Assembly (NCBI GenBank): GCA_016714815.1 | Contig: JADKBZ010000009.1 | Span: 124,001 to 188,000, forward strand | DNA: 64,000 bases | Direction of reading: 5' to 3' | From: Holophagales bacterium | GTDB lineage: Bacteria > Acidobacteriota > Thermoanaerobaculia > UBA5066 | In this document: positions 26,198 through 34,296 of the stretch, in pieces | Numbering within the stretch: position 1 is the first letter of the stretch | Layout: every line of letters starts with the position of its first letter | Program-made: the position numbers and the translations under genes | The notes under the pieces: model-generated | Databases searched by the model: none | Told to the model about the DNA's origin: nothing | What the model saw: the letters and a program-made list of their open reading frames with translations, nothing else

Positions 26198-27007
26198 CTA
26201 TCTTTCGATCTCGGGCTCCGGAAGGAAGAAGTCCGTCAGCTTGCGCATCACGGCGCGGCTCTCTTCGACGTGCAGGAAGCGCGAGGCGTCGGGCAGGAGC
26301 GCGAGCTCGGCCCCGGGGATGCCGGCCGCGATCGCCTTCGCGGTGCGAATCCGGTCTTCCGCGTCGCGCTCGCCGGCGAGGACGAAAGTCCGGGCCGAGA
26401 CGGCGGCGAGGCGGCCGGCCAGGGCGGCTCCGGCGCGCGGAATCCGGTCGAAGCGGCCGGGGCTCTGCGGGTAGCGCCGGAAGATGTCCTCGAGCCGCTC
26501 GAAGATCCCTTCGCGCTCGCGGGCCGCGTCGAAGATCGCCGAGGGGAAGAACTTCTCCGGGAGCGCCCGGGCGACGTCCGCCTTCAGCGAGGCCCGCAGG
26601 TCGGCGGCCGCGGCCGCGGCTTCGGGGCTCAGGGAGAACCCTTCCAGGGACGGCGCCAGGAGCGCGAGGGCCCCGGTCCTGCCCGGATTCCTGAGGGCGA
26701 ACTCCAGCGCGACCTCGGCCCCCTCGTCGTGCCCCACGAGGTGCGCCTTCTCGATCGAGAACCAGTCGAGGAGGGCGAGGACGTCGTCGGCTTCCTCGTG
26801 GAGCGGGACGGGCCCTTCGGTCGGCGGCGTGGTCCGGCCGCAGCCGCGCCGGTCGATCCGCGCCGCCCGGAACCCCGACGCCAGACCCGTCGCGGGGGCC
26901 TCCATGATGTCGGCGCTGGCGAGGACCCCGTGAAGGAGGACGACGAACTCCCCCTCTCCCCCGACCTCGTAGTAGAACCTCTGACCCCGGACTCCGGCGT
27001 ACGGCAT
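26198..27007 (-). CDS. Alpha/beta hydrolase with Asp nucleophile
   Basis: This 269-residue single-domain hydrolase has the oxyanion region VVLLHGVLAS near residue 25. The nucleophile elbow is VGHDEGAE (Asp94 instead of Ser), the catalytic acid is likely in AGERDAEDR, and His in ASRFLHVEE. An Asp nucleophile is the signature of haloalkane dehalogenases and epoxide hydrolases rather than esterases, but the HGNP/HGFP motif of those families is HGVL here, so the substrate is open. ATG 27007 has GGGAGGAG 6 nt upstream, with TATGAT 21 nt upstream as a possible -10. Confidence 0.8.
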   Translation of the reverse strand: MPYAGVRGQRFYYEVGGEGEFVVLLHGVLASADIMEAPATGLASGFRAARIDRRGCGRTTPPTEGPVPLHEEADDVLALLDWFSIEKAHLVGHDEGAEVALEFALRNPGRTGALALLAPSLEGFSLSPEAAAAAADLRASLKADVARALPEKFFPSAIFDAAREREGIFERLEDIFRRYPQSPGRFDRIPRAGAALAGRLAAVSARTFVLAGERDAEDRIRTAKAIAAGIPGAELALLPDASRFLHVEESRAVMRKLTDFFLPEPEIER

Positions 27008-27052
27008 GTGACTCCTCCCGGCGGAGGAATCATAAGCCGCGATTCGGCGGCG

Positions 27053-28807
27053 TCAGGGAACGACGGTGGCGGGTGCCGCAGCGCCGGGGCGGCGCCGCCG
27101 GCGGCGCTTGCGCCGGGCCGGGCTGCCCGGCATCGCGGGGGAGTCGGCCACGCCGAAGCCCTCCTCGGGGATCTCGAGCCCGAAGGCCTCGCGGGTCCAG
27201 AAGTCGGCCGGGCCGTCCGGGGTGGAGCTCGATTCCTCCGCGGCCTCTTCCGGAAGCTCGGGTGCGGCAATCGCGGGCTCGTGGACGACGGCCTCGACCG
27301 GCACCGCCTCGGCCACGACGGGCACGGTCTCGACGAACTCGATGCCGCCGGGCTCGATCGCAATGGTCTCGACCGCGACGGGCTCGACGACGGGCTCGAC
27401 CGCGACCGGCGGCGGAGGCGGGGCCGGCGGCGGCTCCGGTCGCCGCGAAGGCTCGGGGCGCGGGAGACGCGGTTGGGGAGGCCTCGCCAGGCGCGCCGGA
27501 GGCGGGGGATGAGGCGCCTGGATCGCCGGCGCGTCGTCGTCGTCTCCCGCGTCGGGGACGCCGTGCCGAGGCCCGCCCGAGACCCGGACCGGCTCGCGCA
27601 CGGGAGCGGGGCGCCGCTGGAAGAGGGCGTCCTCCGCGTGCTCCACCGGGATCTTCATCCCGATCAGCTTCTCGATCGAGGAGAGGGACTGGACGTAGTC
27701 CTCGCAGGCCAGGGAGATCGCCCGGCCGGACTGGCCGGCGCGTGCCGTCCGGCCGATCCGGTGAACGTAGTCCTCCGGGTCCATCGGCAGGTCGACGTTG
27801 ATGACGTGCGTCACGCCGTCGATGTGGAGGCCGCGGGACGCCACGTCGGTCGCGACGAGGATCGGGAGCTTCCCCGACTTGAACTCGGCGAGGATCTTCA
27901 GCCGCTTCGCCTGGGGGATGTCGCCGGAGATCGCCCCGCACTTGAACCCGTGCCGCTCGAGGCGGTCGACGAGACGCTCGGCGAACCTCTTCGTGTTGAC
28001 GAACAGCATCGTCCGCGTCGCGTCGCCCTCCCGCTGGAGGATGCCGATGAGGAGGGAGAGCTTCTCCGAGTTGCCGACGTGGAAGAGGCTCTGGACGACC
28101 CGGTCGGCCGTCACCCTCTCGGACGCGATCTCCACCCGTTCGGCTTCGTTGAGGTGCTCCCAGGCGAGCTCCATGACGCGCCAGGAGAGGGTCGCCGAGA
28201 ACATCATCGAGTGGCGGCGCCGGGGAGGCGGGCAGCGCCTCAGGATGCGCTTGAGATCCGGCAGGAAGCCGAGGTCGAAGAGCCGGTCGGCTTCGTCGAT
28301 GACGAGGGTCTCCACCGAGCCGAACGACGTCGCGCCCTGTCCCTCGTAGTCGAGGAGGCGGCCCGGGGTGCCGATCAGGATGTCGCAGCCGTCCCGGAGG
28401 AGGCTTCGCTGCTTGGCGTAGTCGAGGCCGCCGTAGACGGTCACGATGCGGGGCTTGACGAACTGCGAGAGGAGAAGCGCGTCGTGCTCGATCTGGACCG
28501 CCAGCTCCCGCGTCGGGGCGACGAGGAGCGCCCGCGGAGCCCCGGGCCTGCGCGTCGGCGGAGAGGGGACCTCGACGAGCCGGGTCAGGATCGAGACGAG
28601 GTAGGCCGCCGTCTTGCCGGTCCCGGTCTGGGCCTGGGCGGCCACGTCCCGGCCCACCAGGAGGAGCGGGAGGGTCTTGGCCTGAACGGGGGTCGCACGG
28701 ACGAATCCACAGGCGGCAATGCCGGCCCGAACCGCGTGCGGGAGGGGGAGGTCGGAGAAGAAAACGTCGCTGAGGTAGTCGCCGGTGTCCGGCGGAGAAG
28801 AGGACAT
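27053..28807 (-). CDS. DEAD-box ATP-dependent RNA helicase
   Basis: This 584-residue protein resembles RhlB/RhlE. Motifs in order: ATPVQAKTLPLLL (Q), AQTGTGKTAAYL (I), PTRELAVQ (Ia), TPGRLLDY (Ib), VIDEADRLFDLGF (II), FSATL (III), VATDVASRGLHIDGV (V) and HRIGRTARAGQ (VI). After about residue 385 a long Pro/Glu/Val-rich low-complexity extension ends in RKRRRRRRP, probably a disordered RNA-binding tail. ATG 28807 lies 8 nt after a TACAAT hexamer on the minus strand, so the message is likely leaderless. Roles in ribosome assembly or RNA decay are the usual expectation. Confidence 0.93.
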   Translation of the reverse strand: MSSSPPDTGDYLSDVFFSDLPLPHAVRAGIAACGFVRATPVQAKTLPLLLVGRDVAAQAQTGTGKTAAYLVSILTRLVEVPSPPTRRPGAPRALLVAPTRELAVQIEHDALLLSQFVKPRIVTVYGGLDYAKQRSLLRDGCDILIGTPGRLLDYEGQGATSFGSVETLVIDEADRLFDLGFLPDLKRILRRCPPPRRRHSMMFSATLSWRVMELAWEHLNEAERVEIASERVTADRVVQSLFHVGNSEKLSLLIGILQREGDATRTMLFVNTKRFAERLVDRLERHGFKCGAISGDIPQAKRLKILAEFKSGKLPILVATDVASRGLHIDGVTHVINVDLPMDPEDYVHRIGRTARAGQSGRAISLACEDYVQSLSSIEKLIGMKIPVEHAEDALFQRRPAPVREPVRVSGGPRHGVPDAGDDDDAPAIQAPHPPPPARLARPPQPRLPRPEPSRRPEPPPAPPPPPVAVEPVVEPVAVETIAIEPGGIEFVETVPVVAEAVPVEAVVHEPAIAAPELPEEAAEESSSTPDGPADFWTREAFGLEIPEEGFGVADSPAMPGSPARRKRRRRRRPGAAAPATVVP

Positions 28808-28815
28808 CCGGACGG

Positions 28816-28821
28816 ATTGTA
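28816..28821 (-). promoter_or_regulatory. -10-like TACAAT of the helicase gene
   Basis: On the minus strand TACAAT ends 8 nt before ATG 28807 with no Shine-Dalgarno sequence. It is divergent from an identical TACAAT hexamer at 28935 on the plus strand. Confidence 0.5.
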
Positions 28822-28934
28822 GCGCCGAGCCGGAGTTCCTCCGGTCGCCCGGAGAAATGGTCCGCCGGCGCCGGGCTCTCCCGCGGGAACGGCCCCTCGG
28901 GGCGCGTCGCCGGATCGCCCGGAAGGAGGACGAC

Positions 28935-28940
28935 TACAAT
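28935..28940 (+). promoter_or_regulatory. -10-like TACAAT for leaderless mRNA
   Basis: TACAAT ends 8 nt before ATG 28949; the intervening bases (CCGCCGCC) contain no Shine-Dalgarno sequence. Confidence 0.5.
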
Positions 28941-28948
28941 CCGCCGCC

Positions 28949-30106
28949 ATGAAGGCGTCTCTTCGCGCCCCCCTGGCGCTGCTTCTCGCGACGTTCACCC
29001 TCCCTGCGGCGGCCCAGGCGACCCGGCCCGCCCCCACCCCCCCTTCCCCTTCCGGTCCCGCCGTCGTCGGTGCGAACCCCCAGGCGCCTCCCGGGGCGGT
29101 GAAGGCCCAGATCCAGGATCCCCGGGTCCTCGAAGCGGTCTCGAAGGACCCGTGGCAGATGGAGCGGCTGGGCGTCGCGGCCGTCGAGAAGAAAGAGCTC
29201 GGCAAGGCCCGGGAGTTCTTCGAGGAGTCGTGGAAGCTCGGGGAGCTTCCGACGGCGCCCTACAACCTGGCCTGCCTCGACGCTCGCGAGGGAAAGCCCG
29301 ACGCCGCCTTCCGCAATCTCGACCGGGCCGTCGCGGCCGGGTTCGACGACGAGGCGACGCTGGGGAGGGACACCGACCTCGCCTCGCTCCGGGCCCGGCC
29401 CGAGTTCGCGCGTATCGTCGAAGGGGCGAAGAAGAACCGTGCGGCGGGAGACGCAGCCGTCATCGCGGAGGGGCTCTTCGTCTCTCCCGGGGCGGCGCCG
29501 AAAGGAATCCTCGTCCTTCTGCACGAGGTCAACTCCGATCCGATGACGATCGCCGGGCCGTTCATGGGCGAGGCGAAGGCCCGCGGACTCTTCGTGGCCG
29601 CGCCGCGCGGCCCCTCCCGCTCCGGGATGAAGCGCTTCGGCTGGAGCTCCGCCGACCGCGCCGTCGACGCCCTGAAGCGGGCGATGGTCGAGGCGCGCCG
29701 GCGGGCCGGCAACATTCCCCTCCCGATCGTCGTCGTCGGCGCGGGCCGGGGGGGGAAGCTCGGCCTCGAGGTCGCCGCGCGCAGCCCGGGCCTCTTCTCG
29801 GCAGTCGGCTCGGTCGGCGGCATCTTCGACCCCGGCGCCGCGGGCGCGTCGGCCGTCGCGGGGCTGAAAGGCGTTCCGGTCTTCCTCGGCGTCTCCAAGG
29901 GGGCTCCCCCCGAGCTCTACAAGGCGATGCAGCGTGGCCGGGAGACGCTGGAGAAGCTCGGCGTCCGGCTGAAGTGGGGCGAGTGGCCCGGTTCCGGAGA
30001 AGGCCTCCCGACGAACGCGGCCGCGGCGGCGAAGGAGATCCTCGACGCCCTCGCCCCCGGGCGAGGCGGGGCCGCCGCGCCGGCGCCGGCCAAGGGCGGG
30101 AAGTAG
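28949..30106 (+). CDS. Secreted TPR plus alpha/beta-hydrolase-like protein lacking the catalytic Ser
   Basis: This 385-residue protein has a signal peptide (residues 1-23), a Pro-rich linker, a short TPR-like region (about 70-150: ELGKAREFFEESWKLGELPT, YNLACLDAREGKPDAA) and a phospholipase/carboxylesterase-like alpha/beta hydrolase domain (about 175-370). At the nucleophile elbow it reads VVGAGRGGKLG, with Gly in place of the usual Ser of GxSxG, so it may be inactive or a binding protein. The C-terminus is Ala/Pro/Lys-rich. It ends 11 bp from a convergent gene, with no terminator between. Confidence 0.65.
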   Translation: MKASLRAPLALLLATFTLPAAAQATRPAPTPPSPSGPAVVGANPQAPPGAVKAQIQDPRVLEAVSKDPWQMERLGVAAVEKKELGKAREFFEESWKLGELPTAPYNLACLDAREGKPDAAFRNLDRAVAAGFDDEATLGRDTDLASLRARPEFARIVEGAKKNRAAGDAAVIAEGLFVSPGAAPKGILVLLHEVNSDPMTIAGPFMGEAKARGLFVAAPRGPSRSGMKRFGWSSADRAVDALKRAMVEARRRAGNIPLPIVVVGAGRGGKLGLEVAARSPGLFSAVGSVGGIFDPGAAGASAVAGLKGVPVFLGVSKGAPPELYKAMQRGRETLEKLGVRLKWGEWPGSGEGLPTNAAAAAKEILDALAPGRGGAAAPAPAKGGK

Positions 30107-30117
30107 GGGATCCCGCC

Positions 30118-31908
30118 TCAGGAGGCCGGCCCGACGGCCTCGACGATCTTCAGCAGGTTCCCGTCGGGGTCGACCGTCAACGCGACGGCGGCCGCCCCGC
30201 CGGGAGCCGCGAGGGTGAACGTCTCCTCGACCTGCGTCACGTCGACGACCGCCGTCGTCGCGGCCGCGGTGGCGGAGAAGAGGCGGAGGGTGAGCGGGAA
30301 CCGGTAGCACGACGTGTTCAGAGGCCCCGGCTCCGGGTGGACGACGGCGTGCCCCTGGGTCTGCTTCACCGTCACCGCCACCTTCCCGCCGGCGAGGTTG
30401 CGGAAGGAGGCCCGGAGGACGGGCCGGTACGGCGTCTCGATCCACTGGTCGAAGAACTGCTCGAGGTCCCGGCCCGAAAGCTCCTCGAAGACGGCGCGCA
30501 GGTCGGCGCTCGTCGCGTTCCCTCGCTCGTGGCGCCTCCGGTACTCGAGAAGGCCCGCGAAGAACGTCTCGTCGCCGACGACCTGGCGGAGCATGTGGAG
30601 GACCCAGCCTCCCTTGTCGTAGATGGCGCCGGTGAAGCGGAACGGGTCTTCGGCCGGCGCGGCGACGGACGGCCCGAGCTGGCCCGCGTAGAGGCCGTCG
30701 TCGTAGCGCGACGTGAGGAGCTGTCCGGGGGCGGCGCCCGAAGCCCGCTCGTAGTAGAGGACCTCTGCGTACGTCGCGAACCCCTCGTTCAGCCAGATGT
30801 CGTCCCAGGTCCGCATCGTCACCTCGTCCCCCCACCACATGTGGGCTGCCTCGTGGACGAGAAGGCCGGTCAGGTCCCGGGTGGGGTTCCCCAGGAGCGA
30901 GGCGCCGATGAGGGTCATCGTCGGGTGTTCCATCCCTCCCGAAAAGCTCCCTTCGACGATCCCGTACTTCGTGTCGAGGTAGGGGTACTCGCCGAAGAGG
31001 GAGGCGAGGACCTCGAGGTGTCCGACCATCGAGGCCACCCGCGCACGGTTGATCGCCACGTGCTCGGGGAGGACGTAGCCGACGACCGGCATGGTCCGCG
31101 TCCCGTCGAGCGAGCGGTACTCCGCCGCGATCGTCTCGAAGCGGCCGACGGCGACGGATACCAGGTAGGTGGAGACCGGCTGCGGAAGCCGCCAGGTCCA
31201 CGTCACCTTTCCGGGCTCGGCCGCGGGGACGCCGGTGCCGAGGCCGGCCGAGGCGGCGACGTACCCTTCGGGGACGGTGACGGCGACCGTCGTCACCGCC
31301 TTGTCGGCCGGGTCGTCGACGCACGGCCAGAACGTCCGGGCGTCGAACGGCTCCGCGAGCGAGGAGATGGCGGGGCCGCTCGAGGGGGCCGTCCAGAAGG
31401 AAAGGGCGCCGCCGGCGATCGGCGTTCCGCCCCATCGGACGACGAGCGTCGTCCGCTCCTCGGCGCCGAGCATCGGGTCGAGGGGAATCCGGAGGACGTC
31501 GGCGACGGCGGAGAACGAGGCGAGGGGCCTGCCGTCGCGCTCGACGGAACGGACCGTCATCGCGTCGTCGAGGTCGAGCCGGACCTCCGAGAGGCCGCTG
31601 CGAAGGGAGGAGAGGCGGATCGTGACCCGCCCCTCGATCGCGACGACGGCCGGGTTCAGGTCGAGCGCGAGGTCGTAGGTGAGGACGTCGTAGCCCCGCT
31701 CGATCCCCTCCGGCGAAAGCGGTCCGCGGCCGGTCGCGCCCCGCGCCAGCTGCGACGCGAGGGATCTCGCCCTCTTGGACCGTCCTTCCTCGTGCTCGAA
31801 GAAGGCCGGTCGGAGGCGGGGCTGGCGTCCGGGCAGGGCGCTGGCGGCGAAACCGGCGGCGCCGAGGAGGGTCGCGAGGAGAAGCGACTTCGAAACGGGA
31901 TGCCGCAT
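30118..31908 (-). CDS. Secreted M1-family metallopeptidase (aminopeptidase)
   Basis: This 596-residue protein has a signal peptide. Zinc-binding HEAAH is at 352-356 with the third ligand Glu375 in WLNEGFATYAE. The exopeptidase signature, usually GAMEN, is GGMEH at 324-328; the Glu is kept, but Asn to His is a notable change. The overall layout (beta saddle, catalytic domain, short C-terminal beta region) is that of compact M1 peptidases. GGAGG lies 5 nt before ATG 31908. Upstream of the start are the hem genes on the same strand, 13 bp away. Confidence 0.88.
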   Translation of the reverse strand: MRHPVSKSLLLATLLGAAGFAASALPGRQPRLRPAFFEHEEGRSKRARSLASQLARGATGRGPLSPEGIERGYDVLTYDLALDLNPAVVAIEGRVTIRLSSLRSGLSEVRLDLDDAMTVRSVERDGRPLASFSAVADVLRIPLDPMLGAEERTTLVVRWGGTPIAGGALSFWTAPSSGPAISSLAEPFDARTFWPCVDDPADKAVTTVAVTVPEGYVAASAGLGTGVPAAEPGKVTWTWRLPQPVSTYLVSVAVGRFETIAAEYRSLDGTRTMPVVGYVLPEHVAINRARVASMVGHLEVLASLFGEYPYLDTKYGIVEGSFSGGMEHPTMTLIGASLLGNPTRDLTGLLVHEAAHMWWGDEVTMRTWDDIWLNEGFATYAEVLYYERASGAAPGQLLTSRYDDGLYAGQLGPSVAAPAEDPFRFTGAIYDKGGWVLHMLRQVVGDETFFAGLLEYRRRHERGNATSADLRAVFEELSGRDLEQFFDQWIETPYRPVLRASFRNLAGGKVAVTVKQTQGHAVVHPEPGPLNTSCYRFPLTLRLFSATAAATTAVVDVTQVEETFTLAAPGGAAAVALTVDPDGNLLKIVEAVGPAS

Positions 31909-31921
31909 GGGACCTCCGTGA

Positions 31922-33301
31922 TCAGAGCGTCGGGGCGAGCTCCTCGGCGCGGGCGATCCGCTCGCCGAGGCCCAGGCCGTCACGCCACGAGCCCGTCACG
32001 ACGAGGCGCGGGCGCTCGCTGCCGGCGTTGATCTCCGCCAGATCCTGGGCGAGGAGGTCGAGCGTCGCGTGGTGGCCGATCGGAAGCCGCGGGAGGGCCG
32101 CGGGCCACTTCAGGACCCGGTCGTGAATGCGCGGTCCGAGGGCGGGGTGGAGACTCCTCACCTCCGCCTCGGCAAGCTTGAGGAGACCGCCCTCGGTCAG
32201 ATCGGGGAGCGACGGGTCGAGCGCGCCGCCGAAGAACGAGGTCGTGAGAGCGACGTCCCCGGGAACTCGATCCGGGAAGAGCGAGGAGAGGTAGAGGATC
32301 CCGAGCGAACGGAGCCCTTCGCCCCGCGGGACCAGGAGGCCGAACCCGTGCGGGGCGTCCTTCTCCCGCTCCGGCCGGAAGGCCTGGAGGACGACGGCGA
32401 GGCGCGAGTAGCTCATTGCCGAGAGCCGCGGGGCCGATCTCGGAAGGCGGCTCTCGAAGAGCGACGCGACGGCGGTGGTGTCGAGCGTCGACACCAGGGT
32501 GTCGGCCGGATAGACGGTGCCGTCTGCGATCTGGATCTTCCAGATGCCGCCGCCGTCCTCGCCGTCGAAGGGTCCCTCGATCCCGAGGACCTCGGCGTTC
32601 AGCTCGACCCGGACCCCGGCCCGCTGGCTTCTCGCCACGAGCCGGTCGGGGAGGGAAGCGAGACCCTCGCGGAAGCTGACGGTCCGCGAGTGAAAGCGCG
32701 GGCCCGGCGGCTTCGGCGAGTTGAGGAGTCCCCTGAGGACACTTCCCGCGCGTCCCTCCGCCTCCCACAGGGCGGGGAAAGCGCTTCTCGCCGAGAGGGT
32801 CTTCGGGTCGTCCGCCCAGACGCCCGAGACGAGCGGTCCCGCGACCCAGCGCGCGACGCCGGGGCCGAAGCGCCGTCCGAAGAAGTCGTGGACCGATTCG
32901 TCCGCAAGCGACGCGGTGCGGGAAGGGACGAAGGGTTCCTTCAGCGCGCGCATCCGGGCCCCGAACGGAACGGCCGTCGTGAGGAGGCTCGAGGGCCCGG
33001 GAACGACCTTTCTGGCCCTGCCTCCCCGGACGATCCAGCGCGGGGTCCGGGGGTCGGTGACGAGGAGGTCGTCCTGCAGGTCGAGGGCGGAGATGAGGCG
33101 TTCGGCGGCGGCCGTCGTCCGGAGCGTGTGGGGTCCGGCCTCCAGGACGAGCCCTTCCTCGTGAAGAGTCCGGATGCTCCCGCCAGCCTGCGGCCCCTCC
33201 TCGAGGACGAGGATGTCGTCGCCGGGCGCCGGGTTCTGGTTCCGGAGGAAGGCGAGGGCGAGGCCCGTCATCCCGCCGCCGAGGATGACGATCCGCCTCA
33301 A
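31922..33301 (-). CDS. hemY: Protoporphyrinogen oxidase (HemY type)
   Basis: This 459-residue FAD enzyme oxidises protoporphyrinogen IX to protoporphyrin IX with oxygen. The N-terminal dinucleotide-binding loop is VILGGGMTGLALAF, followed by EAGPHTLRTT and a C-terminal FAD segment (VVTGSWRDGLGLGERI). The start is TTG 33301, overlapping the hemH stop (TTGA), with AAGGAG 4 nt upstream. It is the third gene of a hemN-hemH-hemY operon. Together with ferrochelatase it defines the protoporphyrin-dependent route, and no coproheme-route hemQ was seen. Confidence 0.92.
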   Translation of the reverse strand: MRRIVILGGGMTGLALAFLRNQNPAPGDDILVLEEGPQAGGSIRTLHEEGLVLEAGPHTLRTTAAAERLISALDLQDDLLVTDPRTPRWIVRGGRARKVVPGPSSLLTTAVPFGARMRALKEPFVPSRTASLADESVHDFFGRRFGPGVARWVAGPLVSGVWADDPKTLSARSAFPALWEAEGRAGSVLRGLLNSPKPPGPRFHSRTVSFREGLASLPDRLVARSQRAGVRVELNAEVLGIEGPFDGEDGGGIWKIQIADGTVYPADTLVSTLDTTAVASLFESRLPRSAPRLSAMSYSRLAVVLQAFRPEREKDAPHGFGLLVPRGEGLRSLGILYLSSLFPDRVPGDVALTTSFFGGALDPSLPDLTEGGLLKLAEAEVRSLHPALGPRIHDRVLKWPAALPRLPIGHHATLDLLAQDLAEINAGSERPRLVVTGSWRDGLGLGERIARAEELAPTL

Positions 33302-34296
33302 CGGGCTCCTTCCGGAAGGAGCGCCTTCCGGCTGATGTCGGCGAGCGCCCCGATGAAGTCGGGGTGATCGTTCAGGCCGTCCACGGCGGCGTAGGTCGGG
33401 ATGCCGAGGGCCCGGGCCTCGTCTGCGAAGAGCATCCGGATCTCGTAGAGCGTCTCGACGTGGTCGGAGACGAAGGCGACGGGGCAGACGAGGACCTGCT
33501 TCGCCCCTTCGTCGGCGAGGTCGGCGAGGACCGCGTTCGTCGAGGGGCCGAGCCAGGCGATCGGTCCGAGCTTCGACTGGTAACCGAGCCGCGAGCGGAA
33601 GCGCCGTCCGAGCCGCTCGTCGATCAGCGCGCACGTCGCCTCGATCTGCTTCGGGTAGGGGTCCTTCCTCTTCTCGATCGTCGAGACGGGGAGGGAGTGC
33701 GCCGAGTAGAGAAGGACGGTGGCGCCGGGATCGGGATCGGGGAGGAGGGCCGCCGCCGCCTCGATCCGCGCGGCGTGGGCGTCGAGGAAGCGGGGCTCGG
33801 AGTACCAGGAATCGGGGGCGTTGACCCGCTCGGGGCTCCAGCCCATTTTCTCGAGCGACTCGTCGACCCGCGCGAAGGAGCCCTTCGTCGTCGTGACGGA
33901 GTACTGCGGGTAGAGCGGCAGGACGAGGAGTCGCGTGACCCCGGCGGCGCGGAGGCCGGGAAGGACGTCCTCCACGAGCGGGTCGCTGCACGTCATGGCC
34001 GAGCGGACGATCGGCGGCTCCCCGGGCCACGAAGGGGCAAGCGCCGCCTCGAGGAGCATCGCCGACTTCTCCGTCCAGCAACGGATCGGCGACCAGCCGA
34101 TCTTCTCGTAGGTCTTCGCGGATTCCTTTGCGCGGAGCGTCGCGATCGTCCAGGCGACCGTCTTGCGCAGCGGCGCGAAGGGAATGCCGAGGACCTCCGG
34201 GTCGGCGAAGAGGCGGTAGAGGAAGCCCTTCAGCTCCTCCCGCTTCGTCGGCCCGCCGAGCTGGACGAGGAGGATGCCGGTCTTCTCCGCGGCCAT
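33298..34296 (-). CDS. hemH: Ferrochelatase
   Basis: This 332-residue protein inserts Fe2+ into protoporphyrin IX. Diagnostic blocks are LLVQLGGPTKREELKGFLYR, LLVLPLYPQYSVTTTKGSF, LLYSAHSLPVSTIEK (metal-site His) and VLVCPVAFVSDHVETLYEI (second conserved His plus Glu). ATG 34296 shares a base with the hemN stop (TGATG), and its stop overlaps the hemY start, so the three genes are tightly coupled. Confidence 0.95.
   Translation of the reverse strand: MAAEKTGILLVQLGGPTKREELKGFLYRLFADPEVLGIPFAPLRKTVAWTIATLRAKESAKTYEKIGWSPIRCWTEKSAMLLEAALAPSWPGEPPIVRSAMTCSDPLVEDVLPGLRAAGVTRLLVLPLYPQYSVTTTKGSFARVDESLEKMGWSPERVNAPDSWYSEPRFLDAHAARIEAAAALLPDPDPGATVLLYSAHSLPVSTIEKRKDPYPKQIEATCALIDERLGRRFRSRLGYQSKLGPIAWLGPSTNAVLADLADEGAKQVLVCPVAFVSDHVETLYEIRMLFADEARALGIPTYAAVDGLNDHPDFIGALADISRKALLPEGAR

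Noticed and set aside
33302..34081. N-terminal extension of hemY upstream of 33301
   Set aside because: It is antisense-free but overlaps the hemH coding region in another frame; TTG 33301 sits at the hemH stop with AAGGAG upstream and begins the FAD-binding strand at the expected place.
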